Assembly: GCA_951230915.1 (NCBI GenBank) | Contig: OX579637.1 | Coordinates: forward strand, 34,968,001 to 35,032,000 | DNA: 64,000 nucleotides | Source of the DNA: Antitrichia curtipendula | Taxonomy: Eukaryota; Streptophyta; Bryopsida; Hypnales; Leucodontaceae | Reading direction: 5' to 3' | Shown here: positions 1 to 11,498 of the stretch, piece after piece | Layout: each line of letters starts with the position of its first letter | Position numbering within the stretch: the first letter of the stretch is position 1 | Made by a program: the position numbers and the translations under genes | Notes under the pieces: model-generated | What the model was told of the DNA's origin: nothing | Databases searched by the model: none | Seen by the model: only the letters and a program-made list of their open reading frames with translations

Positions 1-890
1 GAAAAAAACATTTCTAGACACATGTAACCGTAGGATCTTGTAGTCAATTGGTTTGAGAAGATGGAAAAAAAATTTCAGAAATTTCCGCCTTATAGATTGC
101 AAGATATAGGCGTCTGAAGTGACGAAAATCCCTTTTTTTTACATGCGAAAATCCGGGCGGCTGCACTTCACAAGGTCCCACCCTTTTTGAAAAAATGTCC
201 AAAATGGTAGTGCTTCTTTGGATTCATTCTTCAAGGCAAGTTGGCTACATGCTTCAAAAAATTTAGATCACTTCGAACTCTACAACATATAGGAAAAAAA
301 TTGGTAAGTAGAAGGAAGTAGAGAATGAATCAAAATACTAAATTGGTAACAATTTAGTTATAGAATTGAAAAATGCCAATCCCAATGGTTGTAATGTTGT
401 AATAAACTATCTACACCTAAAATTTTTATTTTTTTTCAAAAATATTGAAAATTGAGTTAAATGAAAGACTTCAAAGTTTATTTTAGAGTGGAGATTCCAT
501 AACTCCCCGCTAACTACCTTCAACTAAAACTCCTCATAACTTTCATCTCATAAATCAAAATGGAATAATTCAAAGCTTCCCATGTATATATAAATCTAGA
601 GAACCAATTTCAGTTTTTTATTTTTTTTAAAAGTGATTTTTAAAAAAGTTTTATTTGTTGTCCGGGTTGCCTGCCGAGCAATGAAAACTACAAATTTTAC
701 AATAACTTTTTAACTGTGTAGTGAAAAGTTATGAAAATTGTTGGGCCTTAAAAAATTGAAGCTACTCCTTGGAAAAATATTTTGTTAAACTTTTAAAGTG
801 AAAAAAAATTCCATTTGTAGTGAGCGACCCAAAATAACTATGTTGCCAACAAACGATGTTTGGTCCTTTAGGGGTTAAGACTTAAGAATA
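1..890 (+). repeat. Dispersed AT-rich repeat, copy 1
   Basis: This stretch reappears as a diverged inverted copy at about 30456-31340 and as a shorter direct copy at about 36590-36950. Shared landmarks include a 'pyrimidine-rich CCGGGCGGCTGCACTT' type segment, the phrase meaning 'cctcataactttcatctc' and the block ending in 'aggggttaagac'. No ORF of note is present. It is probably a piece of an old transposable element, but no termini or target duplications are visible because the window starts inside it. Confidence 0.7.
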
Positions 891-1379
891 CAAAAATAAT
901 TGGACTGATTCCAAATCGTTTGGAATGTTACAAACATTATGCTAATGTTCCATTGTTTGGTTCCAAACATTAGCTATCATTTATTAAATTTTAAAAGAAC
1001 TGTATATATAAATTAAAATTTTTTTGGTATGATCCAATTCCGTTAATTCTGGCTTTCTATTCCTTTTGTTTCCAAATTTGTATAAATTCTAGAGAATTTT
1101 TTATTTCTCATTTATAAAAATAAAGAAATACTGCATTTGCCTTAGATTGTAAAACAATTTTTTCCCAAGGGGATAAAAGCGCTACTCGACTTTTTATAAT
1201 TTTTCGTCTCCAAAAACTGCATTTTTTGCCTCCATAATTGAGCATCAATAATTGTTAAAACCTAAAAATGCAACGGTCAATATCTTTTATAAATAATTCC
1301 ACACATGACACATCCTACTATTCTAAACATAGTAGTTTTCTTTTTGGTACGCTTCTATTAAAAATTTCAAATACATCCT

Positions 1380-1740
1380 ATACACAAATGAATCCTTGAA
1401 GTAGAACCCAAAAATATTAACTTGTATTTGAAGGGATTTCCAAATCCTTATAGCTCCTACTTCAACTTGAAGCCCTTGAAGTACAAGCACATAGAATTTA
1501 GCTTGTATATGATTTGAATTTTAAATATTTGAAACAACAATTTACCAACACCGTAAAGCCTTCAACAATAACTAAATAAAAATAGTTAAATATGGCATAC
1601 ATTTGAAAACATTGTAATACGTCAATGATGAGAATTCCTATTTCCAAACCCTTGTAGCCTCTATTACCAAAAATAAACCCACTCAATTAGAATCTACAAA
1701 ATAGGAGACATGTTTGATTTGTTTTTTGAACTCATAATCC
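1380..1740. repeat. Degenerate CTTGAA-rich repeat block
   Basis: The block consists of loosely repeated phrases such as 'aacttgtatttga', 'ccaaaccctt' and 'gtagcctc'. The same phrases recur at about 2790-3520 and 8085-8280. No coding sequence is seen. The similarity was judged by eye, so the boundaries are approximate. Confidence 0.4.
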
Positions 1741-1760
1741 TTTTAGTTCCTATTTGGAGA

Positions 1761-1915
1761 CACTATAAGAAACCCGTGTTTTAGGTGCCGTTTTGAAATT
1801 TTTTCAGACGGATTTTAGGTGATGTCAAAAAGTACAATTTGTTTTTTTTGACATCATCTAAAATCCGTCTAAAAAAATTTCAAAACGGCACCTAAAACGC
1901 GGGTTTCTTATAGTG
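1761..1915. mobile_element. CACTA-ended foldback MITE (155 bp)
   Basis: The element begins CACTATAAGAAACCCG and ends with the inverted complement CGGGTTTCTTATAGTG. The two halves are nearly perfect inverted complements, with arms of about 70 bp and a short T-rich centre. It is flanked by a 3-bp direct repeat, AGA, at 1758-1760 and 1916-1918. CACTA termini and a 3-bp target duplication are the hallmarks of the CACTA (En/Spm) superfamily. It has no coding capacity, so it is a non-autonomous element. A relative with the same terminus lies at 45424-45606. Confidence 0.88.
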
Positions 1916-2038
1916 AGAATTCATAAATGCATCCTTCAACTTGAATAAAAAAAAAATATGTACCTTACCTTTAGTTATAAATCCAAAAACCTCTAGCATC
2001 TACTTTCAAATTTTTTTTAATTGAAGCAAGCACGTCCA

Positions 2039-2330
2039 TTTTCATTTTCTGAAATTTCCTTTTGCGGGTTGGGTCCTAGTTCTCAAGTGCTTGGTGAAGG
2101 CAAGAAGGAAAGGTCCGGGCCCAAGAAGGGAGCAACATGCTTCCATACATTGTCTTTGAACTCAAAAAGTGGTTGGATCCCTTAATGCAGCCATTGACTT
2201 AAAGATATTCCCCTGAAATCAAATTAAAGGCTGGCTGCATTAATGGGTTCCCCCTCTCCATGGAAAAGAAGATCCCACGACCAAGTTCAACTTCTATTTC
2301 AACTTCTCCCTATATTGTGGCTGAGGAATA
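2039..2330. repeat. ~300 bp duplicated segment, copy 1
   Basis: This is highly similar to 3539-3840, exactly about 1500 bp away and in the same orientation. Both copies share 'gtcctagttctcaagtgc', 'ggtccgggcccaagaag' and 'ttccccctc' blocks, and both run directly into a CGTCC minisatellite. The pair could be a tandem duplication or the repeated ends of an element. No target duplication was found. Confidence 0.75.
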
Positions 2331-2560
2331 GGACGTCCGCGCCCCTCCAAAACGTCCACGTCCTGACCACACATCCGTGCATTGACGTCCGCGCCGTGTC
2401 CTGACGTCCATGTTGTGTCCAGACGTCCGCGCCATGTCCTGACGTCCACGTTGTGTCCAAACGTCCGCGCCGTGTCCTGACGTCCACGTTGTGTCCAAAC
2501 GTCCACGCCGTGACGTCCGCACCACTACGTCCGTGCCCTGACCACACGTCCGTGCCCTGA
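2331..2560. repeat. CGTCC minisatellite, array 1
   Basis: Tandem degenerate units of about 19-20 bp follow the pattern GACGTCCRYGYYRTGTCCW. Alternating versions carry 'cgcgccgtgtcct' and 'acgttgtgtcca'. Long ORFs on the minus strand here are products of the repeat and not genes. The same motif forms arrays at 3841-4060 and 8290-8480. Confidence 0.85.
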
Positions 2561-2789
2561 CCTGGGTGTATGTGAGGAAATGTATCCAAGTGACAGACTT
2601 GAAAACCCTCCAAGCTAAGTTCGAACTCTCTCCAAAAAAAGTTCAAACTCCCTCCAAAAAAAGTTTGAACTCCCTCCAAGCCAAGGTTGAACTAACTTCA
2701 AGAAAAGCTCAAACTCCCTCCAAGCCAAATTTGAACTCTCTACATGACAAACTTGAACACACGAACTCACAAACTTGAACACAAAATTA

Positions 2790-3520
2790 TCTTAAGTAGT
2801 ACTTCATTGCAATCCTAAACACTCTAGTAGCCCCTTAGTCCCTTACCAAAAAAAATGTTGAAGGTGAATTCTACAAAAATCTTAACAAGTATTTCATCTC
2901 ATTGCAAAAGCCTTCTCCGATCCCATTACCCAAAAGTAGTTAAAGTACCGTTGAACTTGAATTCCAAAATAACTTAAGTGGTATTTGATTTCTATCCCAA
3001 ACCCTTCTAGAGTTCTAGGATCATCCCATTGCACAAATTAAATATTATCATTGAATGATTGAATTTCAAAATAACATGACTAGTATTTAATTTCAATCCC
3101 CAAGACCCAAACCGGTTTAGTATCCTCATTACAAAAATATGCCGTTGAACTTGAATTCCAAAATAACTTAAGTGGTATTTGATTTCAATCCCAAATCCTT
3201 CTAGGATCACCATTCTAAGAATATACCGTTGAAGTTTTGAAGACCCAAGCCCTTGTAGACTCTTTTTTTGGAAACAAATCCTTCTAGTATATTTCAATGC
3301 ATTATAATTTGTATTTGATTTCAAAAATGAAGCCTTCAACAAAAAGCTCCAAAGATATAAGTTGATTATGATTTGATTTTTAAACTCCAAACCCTAAATC
3401 CCAAATAGGTTCTAATTAGAAGAATAAAAAATGAATCCTTAAACTCAAATATAAACAAATATGTACCTTGTATTTCATTAGGACTCCAAACCCTTTGGGA
3501 TTCTACTTACACAAATCTTA
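2790..3520. repeat. Degenerate tandem repeat, ~96-99 bp period
   Basis: The phrase 'ccgttgaacttgaattcc' followed by 'aataacttaagtggtatttga' occurs at about 2947 and 3142. A diverged version lies between them at about 3046, giving a period near 96-99 bp. It is AT-rich and non-coding. Related phrases occur at 1380-1740 and 8085-8280. Confidence 0.55.
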
Positions 3521-3538
3521 TCCTTCTTGCTTAAAAGT

Positions 3539-3840
3539 TCATTTTCATTTTCTAAATTATTCATTTTTGGATGAGTCCTAGTTCTCAAGTGCTTGGTGAA
3601 AGCAAGAAGGAGAGGTCCGGGCCCAAGAAGGGAGCAACATGCTTCCATACATTGTCTTTAAACTTAAAAAGTAGTTGGACCCCTTAATGCAGCCATTGAC
3701 TTAAAGATATTCCCCTGAAATCAAATTAAAGGCTAGCTGCATTAATGGGTTCCCCCTCCATAGAAAAGAAGATCCCACGACCAAATTCAACTTCTATTTC
3801 AACTTCCCCCCATATTGTGGCTGAGGAGTGGGACATCCGC
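3539..3840. repeat. ~300 bp duplicated segment, copy 2
   Basis: This is the second copy of the segment at 2039-2330, with a few substitutions and small indels. It also leads straight into a CGTCC minisatellite and lies about 0.5 kb upstream of the hAT transposase remnant. It may therefore be part of that element's terminal region. Confidence 0.75.
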
Positions 3841-4060
3841 GCCTTTTCTAGGCGTTCGCGCCGCGCCCTCACGTCTGCATCTTGAGGTCTGTGCTGCATC
3901 CTGACGTCTGCACCAAGACGTCCGCGCCATGTCCTGACGTCCGCACCTCTGCGTCTGTGCCCTGACCAGACGTCCGCGCCCTGATAGAAAGAAACATGAC
4001 GTATTTCACCAAACCTGCCTTTCTTTGACGTCCCCGCCCTTGCAAAATCCGTCCGTGCCC
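3841..4060. repeat. CGTCC minisatellite, array 2
   Basis: This is an irregular array of 'gacgtccgcgccctg'-like units, more degenerate than array 1. With array 3 at 8290-8480 it brackets the hAT-like coding region. That position is compatible with subterminal repeats of a hAT element, but no terminal inverted repeat or 8-bp target duplication could be identified. Confidence 0.7.
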
Positions 4061-4364
4061 CTGCACTCCCAGGGTATAAAGGCAACCTCTTTCTTGTGAC
4101 TTCCCCACATTTGTCATCTTGGCCTCATATCTTGGACTTCAATTCAGTTTGAGCTCCTTGTGAGTCTACTTGGGTAGCAAATGGCCCTAGTTTGCTGCTG
4201 AGGTGATGTAAAAATCAATTCAAGCAGTGGATTGGCGCTAGCTATTATTTTGTTCTTTTCATTCGGTATAATAACCTCTTTTACGTCCTCGAAGACCACA
4301 TTTCCATTCGTCGTGAACGCAATGGGAAGTCAACAAAGGCAAACAAAAGAATGGGAACCATGGT

Positions 4365-6300
4365 ATAATTTTTTGCAATGTGACATTCAGCTATAAACGC
4401 GAGCACACGTTTGCTCACTTTGGATATGGCGCGAAGTCCGAGAGGTCAATTTGTCTTAGTGCGCCGCGAGCTGTGCGCCATCGATTTGCAAATTGTGCAA
4501 ACTTTGTCCCACAACGATTGAGCCCCAAGGACATGTACGAAGGAGAATCAATTCTGGGTGGTCCATCGAGAGTGACTCCAGTCGCAAGTTCAAGCCAATC
4601 CACTCAAAACGAAGTGATGGGAGGGGGCCCCAGTGGGGACCAAGCTGAAGAGGTTACTCTCCCTGATGGAAATGATCCAATATAGAGGTCTCAAAGTCTT
4701 GCTGCATCAAATTCCACGAGATCTGGGACATTACTTCAGCAACGCATGCAGGATGCTTTTAACATTGCAAAGAGGAAGGAGTTGAATGACAAGTGGGCAT
4801 TGTTTTTTTTACGAGGCAAACATGCCATTTAATGTGGCAAGGAATCCAGCCTTCATTGAGGCTGTGAGGGCAACCTCAGTGGCAAAGTTTGAATACAGTC
4901 CACCTTCTTATCATCAGTTCAGTCCGACTAGGTTGATTGAACCCAGGAGGTTGCAAATCAAGAAGCAAATTGAAACCAAAGTTGGTTTTGCAGTGAAGCA
5001 TTATGGAGTGTCGATATGCACTGATGGTTGGGATGACGTGAATCGGAGACCCCTAATGAATGTGATGATGTCGTGCCCTATTGGTGATGTATTTTTGGGG
5101 TCCATTGTCACTACCAACAACAAAAAAGACATGCGCTACGTAGCGAACCAGATGAAAGTGTTCATTGAGAAAGTGGGTTGGAAACACGTGATGCAGGTGT
5201 GTACGGATAATGCAGGGAACATGCTTGGGGCATTGGACGATATCGTTCACACGTACCCCCACACTTTCAAGCAGGGCTGCATGGCACATGCCTTGGATCT
5301 CATGTTGGAAGATTGGGGTAAAGTACCTGAATTCAAAGATTTAATTGAGAGGGCAAGAAGATTGTGCCAGTACATTCGAAACCATCATGCGACCATGTCT
5401 GCTTTTCAAGATTTGAGTCCGAACCTTCAGCTCGTAGTGCCAAACGAAATCGATTTGTTTGTAATTTCCTCATGTTGCATCGGCTGGAGAAACTTCAAGG
5501 AGTACTACTTCGGTTAAAAGACCATGCGTGCGTTCAAAATTACTTTGATGGTCTGCAAAACAAATAGAATGGACCGCAAGCAACTACGACTGCACGTAAT
5601 GTGGTGTCAACTATTGAAGATGTGGGCTTCTGGCAACGATGCATGAATTATGTGCACATGACTGAAGACATGTTGAAGGCATTGCGCATATTTGATGACA
5701 AAAAATCAACTATAGGTCGGGCGTGGCTCGTAATGCACAATTTGAGAAGCCATGTGTTTTCTTTAAGTGAGCCACCCTTCAACCTACGAGATGACATAGC
5801 CACTACCATGGAGGAGTCTTTCCAAACAAGGTGGGACATGGTCTTTACGGATGTTCACTATGCCGGGGCCCTTCTGAATCCGTATCTCTTGAATAACGTG
5901 GCGCTTAGGGCTAATGGAGTTGCCCTCCATGCATTGTACCGAGTCATCTACAAAATGGCAAATGTAGTGGGTGTACAATTTAACGACGCGGTGGCAGAAT
6001 TAACAGAATTTGAAGAGGGCACGAGGCCATATAGTGCTGCGGAGACACCCGACATCCGAGCAACATAGATGCTTCTCCACCAATGGTGGCACAGGGTTGG
6101 AGATTGAGCACTATCTAAGATTGTCGTGTGTATTCTAGCATTGACGTGTTCAGCATGCTTGTGTGAAAGGAATTGGAATATGTATTCCTTTGTCCACAAC
6201 AAGGTTCGGAATCGGTTAGCCCCCAAAAGGCTGAATCATTGGTATATATTTATACCAATAGCCGTGTACTTCAGCAAAGACCGGGGGCTGATCCGGTTCG
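4365..6300 (+). pseudogene. Broken hAT-superfamily transposase (DUF659 type)
   Basis: The conceptual product has the order expected of plant hAT transposases. An N-terminal BED-like finger fragment (CNVTFSYKREHTFAHF) lies near 4375-4430. A DUF659/RNase H-like block at about 4790-5440 contains 'SICTDGWDDVNRRPLMN', 'VCTDNAGNM' and 'GCMAHALDLML'. A central block at about 5445-6066 contains 'NRFVCNFLMLHRL' and 'HYAGALLNPYLL'. The C-terminal dimerisation block at about 6126-6240 contains 'CERNWNMYSFVHNKVRNRL'. It is disabled by in-frame stops (for example near 4683, 5565 and 6066) and by frameshifts at the T-run near 4801-4810 and near 5440. The function would have been cut-and-paste transposition. 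Superfamily assignment is firm; the element's ends are not resolved. Confidence 0.85.
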
Positions 6301-6652
6301 TTGGTACGATACTAATATCTACTCGGAGGATTCTGACCTAGATGCCCTTGGCCCCATTTCGGTAGATGAACACAATCGTGAATTTGATGTATTGGTACCT
6401 AAGGAAGAGGCTGATGTGGAAGCAAATCGAGCACCCCAAGAGTACCAACCAAATCCAGATTTGTAGAGGGCGGGGGCCGATCACCTCAAAGATGCTAGAA
6501 ATTACTACGGAGATGATGATGAAGTGGAAGAAGAAGTTCTCCATGGTCGCTAGGGTCCTTGGAGACTCGATCCTCGCTATAGTCCTCCTCCCCCTGGCCC
6601 TCAAAATCCAGTTCTTCCGAAAGTACAACCTCTGCTTTCGGAGAGTGATGAT

Positions 6653-7510
6653 TTGGATGTGATGGACCCCAATGATGATAATGGTCCCTCCAACAACGAC
6701 AATGACTTCCCTCCAGAAAACAAAGGGGGAAATGGACCTACAAATGGCGGTGGAAATCTGAGGAACAATGCAACTCAGAATACTGAAGGATCTGTTTGCA
6801 ATTGTGATGGTAGTAGGGGGCCTGGAAGAGTGGGTGGTCGCGATCGCAATAGAGTTGTCGAAGGGCGGCATGGCCAGAACATTGGAAATATAGGAATGGC
6901 ACAACCGATTGCAGGAAATGTCAGAGGGGGGCCCATAGTGGGAGCAAGACGTTTTGACCCTGAACGTTTAGATCCCAGTGATGTTTTTGCGTTTATTGAC
7001 CCGCCTGAAGATGAAGACCATATATCCCCACCGGTTGTAGTGTGTACTGTTCTTTCGAACCGGAATACACTAGTGCAACATTTCCTTAACCCTTCTTCTC
7101 CTGCAACTTCGAGCGTTCACCTTCAACCTTCTCAGGAAGGGCTAGGTTTAATGGGAAATGTTGAATTGACGCCTCGAAGCATTTCAAATGTTACAAGGGG
7201 TGGTAGACCCCCTACCGCTCCTCGACCCGTAGTTCACTACACTATTGGTGAATATCAACAAGGACGTGGAAGGACTACCGTCCATGGAGGAACAAGGGGT
7301 CGTGCAAGGACCGGAGATGGTACTAGGATTAAAGGTCGTGGTATTAGAGGTGGACAAATCAACAACAAAGCGTCATCGTCTAGGCCTTCTAAACGCCCTC
7401 TCCTAGGAATTGGGGTCAGAGACCCAAATGTAGTGATAGAGCCATTCTTGAATACGTATGTTCTAGGACCAACTTTGTCCACTCCAGCGTATATTGCTCC
7501 TCGAGTATAA
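6653..7510 (+). CDS. Gly/Arg- and Asn-rich ORF downstream of the hAT transposase
   Basis: The open reading frame has 285 codons and begins at a TG-initiated triplet, so the true start may be the exon edge of a longer protein. Its N-terminal third is rich in Asn, Asp and Gly. Residues about 200-245 hold RG/GR-rich sequence ('GRGRTTVHGGTRGRARTGDG', 'IKGRGIRGGQ') of the kind seen in RNA/DNA-binding low-complexity tails. It lies in the same orientation about 350 bp after the hAT dimerisation block. It may be a C-terminal extension or second product of the same element, possibly spliced. No catalytic domain is recognisable. I do not know its function. Confidence 0.4.
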   Translation: MDVMDPNDDNGPSNNDNDFPPENKGGNGPTNGGGNLRNNATQNTEGSVCNCDGSRGPGRVGGRDRNRVVEGRHGQNIGNIGMAQPIAGNVRGGPIVGARRFDPERLDPSDVFAFIDPPEDEDHISPPVVVCTVLSNRNTLVQHFLNPSSPATSSVHLQPSQEGLGLMGNVELTPRSISNVTRGGRPPTAPRPVVHYTIGEYQQGRGRTTVHGGTRGRARTGDGTRIKGRGIRGGQINNKASSSRPSKRPLLGIGVRDPNVVIEPFLNTYVLGPTLSTPAYIAPRV

Positions 7511-7534
7511 GGAGGCCCCACTATAAATTTTGAT

Positions 7535-7753
7535 GTGAAGGACCCTAGAGCTCAACGACATAAGAGATTTAAATGCAGCCGTAGGCATGGTGAAATAGCT
7601 GTGGAGCTTCAAAATGAGAACTCCGAAGTAGAGGGCCAATACTCCACAGACGGTGACGATGGAGGAGATGAACGTGGAGCTAGTGAAGGCGGTGATGATG
7701 AAGACGACCTTGATTGTGATGAGGCACCAGCAAATGATGATGTGGTCATTTGA
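7535..7753 (+). CDS. Short acidic ORF, probable tail of the hAT-element coding region
   Basis: The 72-codon ORF follows the Gly/Arg-rich ORF after 24 bp. Its end is strongly acidic (Asp/Glu/Gly-rich), and its start is basic with a Lys/Arg cluster. The frame, orientation and composition suggest it continues the preceding ORF after a stop. No family is recognised. Confidence 0.3.
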   Translation: MKDPRAQRHKRFKCSRRHGEIAVELQNENSEVEGQYSTDGDDGGDERGASEGGDDEDDLDCDEAPANDDVVI

Positions 7754-8079
7754 AATGTTGCATTTGGGGGTCCGGGTATACAAGAAGTTTGCAGATCGAG
7801 TCGTTTCAACAATTGAAGGGCACACAACACCATCTGTAGATCTTCATTCATCGTTAGTTCAAGATAGTTGTACCAATTGAAACATGAAGTAATGAAGATC
7901 TACAAGAATAAGAAGGAGGGTTTGAGATAACCAATGGAAGCGGAGGCGTATCTTGAAAGTATAGATTGATTGTGTTGTGTACTTGTTATTGTACTGAACA
8001 TCACTTGAAATTTATAAATGTTATTGGTTATCTAAAATAATGAAGTCTCCAAATCTCTAATTGTGTTTGCAAAATTATT

Positions 8080-8289
8080 ACATTTGCCATGCATGTAGAC
8101 TTGTATATGATTTGATTTCCAAACCCTTATACAGTTGTACCCTTAAATTTGTAAACCAATCCTTTTGAAGATGACTACAAAGAAGTCTCTTTGTATTGGA
8201 TATGAATTTGAAACACTTATAGCCACTATTTTTCAAAATAAAGTCTTGAACATGAACCTGGAAAAGTAGAACTTCTACTTCATCCAAAT
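8080..8289. repeat. Degenerate CTTGAA-type repeat block
   Basis: It carries the same phrases as 1380-1740 and 2790-3520 ('cttgtatatgatttga', 'ccaaaccctta'). It lies directly before the third CGTCC minisatellite. The order repeat-then-minisatellite on both sides of the hAT remnant suggests related flanks. Confidence 0.4.
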
Positions 8290-8610
8290 TAAACTGCAGC
8301 GTCCCCGCCCTGACGAATCCATCCGCGCCCTGTAAAGTCCCCGCCCTGACAATGACGTCCGCGCCCTGTATAGTCCCCGCTCTAACGATGACGTCCATGC
8401 CCTGTAAAGTCCCTGGTCTAACGATGACGTCCACGCCCCGACTTTCACGTCCGCGCCCTGATTCCAGCATGGACCGCCACCGTGGCAGCGAGTTGTCAAT
8501 TGGAAAATTGGAAAAATGAAAGGCGTCCGGGTTGTCCGAGACGTCCGGTTGTCCGGTCCGGTTCGCCGATCCGTCCGTCCCGTCCGATCACCTGGACCCA
8601 TCCACTATGA
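8290..8610. repeat. CGTCC minisatellite array 3 and GTCCG cluster
   Basis: Units of 'gacgtccgcgccctgtaaagt' type run to about 8480. From 8522 to 8590 a dense cluster of GTCCG motifs follows (gtccgggttgtccg, gtccgtcccgtccg). The cluster may be the subterminal region of the hAT element. No inverted partner was found on the left side. Confidence 0.6.
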
Positions 8611-11219
8611 CAACCCTGGCCCAAATGGAGAGGATGGTAAGCAAAAATGAAAGTTTTGCACATGTTGTTGAGAAACTTTTGTCTGTTTCATTAATTCTTT
8701 TTGGATGGGGACAAAAAAATAAAATTTAAAAGGCATGGTCTGGGATGTCCTAGGAATATGTGCCTTAATGTTATTGTTTTAGGGCGTTGTAACGTAGTTT
8801 TCTAGAATTAACTTTGTGTCTTAAAAAAACATTTTAGTCTTCTATTGGGTCTATAATGTGCAGAGATGGATTTAGAAAAGCAAAAGTATACGTCAAAGCA
8901 TGAGTTGAGGGTGTCACTGCTAAGAGGTGCTCTTGTTCTTGCAAAAAGTTGGTGTCTGAGGCTCCCAGAAGGAATTTGGATGAAAAGGCTCTTAGGACAA
9001 GTCTTGTAAATCTAAGCAGCCTTGCATATAACATCCAAAAAAACCAATGTGGCATTACTCAAAGGTCAACCCATAAGAGAAGTAGGTCAAATGCAAAAGG
9101 AAATGGAAAAAAACAAAACTCCAAGATTTTTTTGAGGAATGACATTGACTTTGAATTGGAGCACAACAAGGACCGTAAAGGTGTATTGCAGAAGTCATTT
9201 GTGTTAGCAAAATTGTCCTTGGTGAACGAGACGTCTTTGAAAGTTTTTGAAACTCCTTGTATCAGTGACAATTATTTTAGAAGTCCTTTAATTCTGTTTT
9301 GTAAGATTGATGCTCATGTTTTCTAAACCTAATTCTCTTCTTGTGGTAGTAAGTACAGAATACCAAGTGGTTTTGAGAGTTCTAAATGCATGTTTGATAG
9401 CAGACGTTTATTACCTCAACAATGAACTACAAGTATTCAACGAAGGCAGTAAGAAATGATGCATGTTGTATTCAACAATTGGAACTCAAAGTCTTTTGCT
9501 AAATTTTGTCTCAAGCGCTACAATCGATGGTGTTTGATATTAGAGTGCATGACATGGATGCATGGCATTTTAAACTTTGCAATTCCAATACATGAATGGT
9601 TGTCACAAAAAGCACTGCATTTTGTTCACATTATAATTTTTAAATTGTTGAGTCAAGAAGGAATGATGAAATGACTTGACAAAGATGTTGTTCAGTAGAT
9701 TGGTTTTGAGGGACACGTATACAAGAAGGGAACAATTATATTTAAAATTATGTTTCCCGGAAATAGTGGAGACACTATTTGTAGAAGTCGAGGAGGGGGG
9801 AATATAGTGCACATAATTTCAGTGTTGAAGAAGAAAGATATTAGGGTAATTTTGAAGAAATGCGTGAGTTTGTCAAAAGTAGTGAAATTGAAAAAAAAAT
9901 ATTTACTATATCTTGAAGATGGGCTTAAGTGGAGATGCATTTTTGGTAGTCGTGTGTACATCATTTGCAAATTTAGTGTATGTTGGTCATCAAATTATGA
10001 AGTCTTTATAGGACAATGCTTTTTAATTTCCGTATTGCAATTGTTTGGGTAGGAAAAATTGTTTGGAATTCCACAATCAATGATGAATTTTAAGAATAGG
10101 AACTTCTTCTTTACCTTCAATGTCTAACAAAACTAAACATTTTTGGACATGCAAGAGTTCAGTATATTCATTGCAAAGTTTATATATTGTTGTAGATGCG
10201 TGGGGCAAGTACTTCAAGAATCATAGATGAGGTATGTAATCCATGTGTTTGTCAAATATGAAACTTAACAAAGTTTTGCTTTGAGGAAAGTGGTGTTTGT
10301 TGCAATTGGATTTCATACGTGATGCACTAGGCATATAGTAGAGTTCAAGAGTCTTGCTCTCCAGTGGGGACGGACTAATACTTTGCACAATAGAGCAAGG
10401 CAATAGAAACTCAGGAAGTAGTAGAAAACAAGTGTCCAGAGGCATTTGTTCCTTGGAAGAAGTATGTCTCTATGGAGAGAGAATGAGGACATGTTAGTGC
10501 AGAGCAATGTGCGACCATTGTGAGGGGAAAGAAGGGGCATTGTTGATTGCTACCGGGTTCGGGACTACACAACATCTTCTTCTTTCAGTGTGCAAACATG
10601 TTTTGGCAGTAGAGGAAGGTGGAAATGGCACGGCCAAATCCAACAAAAGACAATTTTGACAATTGGCAAGCTCACCTCATTTAGCACACAATGATAGTCA
10701 AAAGTTTATTGGAAGTTCCTAAGATAAGAACCAAATGCATATGCCAAATGATTGTATGAAGTAGGATAAGAAATGAACATTAAAAATTCATGATAGTAGA
10801 AGTCAGTAGTAAGGGCTATTGCTTTGAGGGCTTGAATTGTAGATTTGAATGAGTGATCCATGTGCATACAGTAGAGTATTGTACAAGGGCTGAAGCGTAT
10901 GGACATGTGGATGTGCTCTATTTGTTCGGGGGGAGAAAAATAGTGCATTTATTAATATTAATGGAATAGTACATAAATAACGCGGGTGATAGGTAATGTT
11001 TTCTTTTGTTTCCACATATCTAAAGTAATACTTAGATTTAGAAGACATATGTCTTTTATTTGTGTGGAACAGTGAAGTGTCTTCTATCTTGCGGTACACA
11101 TCTATATGAATGCTCAAAGGTTAACAAACAAAACTATGGAAGTACTCCATCCTTACAAAGAAAAGATGAAAATTGAAAGTTATTATATTATGAACAATAG
11201 TCAATGATAATGGTCAAAG
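8611..11219. other. No recognisable gene
   Basis: This is AT-rich sequence with scattered short ORFs. The longest is 8949-9326 on the plus strand (125 codons), basic and Lys/Asn/Ser-rich, with no family recognised. Another short plus-strand ORF at 9456-9674 reads like a decayed protein-coding fragment. The sequence may be the left part of an older element that was split by the insertion at 11225-14647, with the right part from 14653 on. That is inference. Confidence 0.4.
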
Positions 11220-11498
11220 TACATTGTAACGTTACGGAACGTCCGGAAACTAAACTTAATACATAAAATAGAAATATATAGGAGAAGAACTTTGAAATTT
11301 TTGCATAAGTATAGAAGTTTAGACACTAGAAACCTACATTAGAAAAGATTTCTTTCGTAGGAAAGTTAAAACTCTAATTAGGTTAAAACAGTGTTCCGGA
11401 ACCAGTAGCCGGATAGTCGGAAGTTCCGGATCGTAGGGGTTCCGGCTAGGGAACTTACGGGAACTCCACCGGTTCGGGAACTTAGGGTTTCGTGCCGC

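Noticed and set aside
2294..2679. Overlapping minus-strand ORFs rich in Arg, Gly, Asp and Thr
   Set aside because: They are translations of the CGTCC minisatellite in several frames.
4380..4685. A separate 101-codon gene before the hAT transposase
   Set aside because: It reads in line with the transposase N-terminus (BED-like cysteine and histidine motif) and is separated from it only by a stop, so it is part of the same pseudogene.
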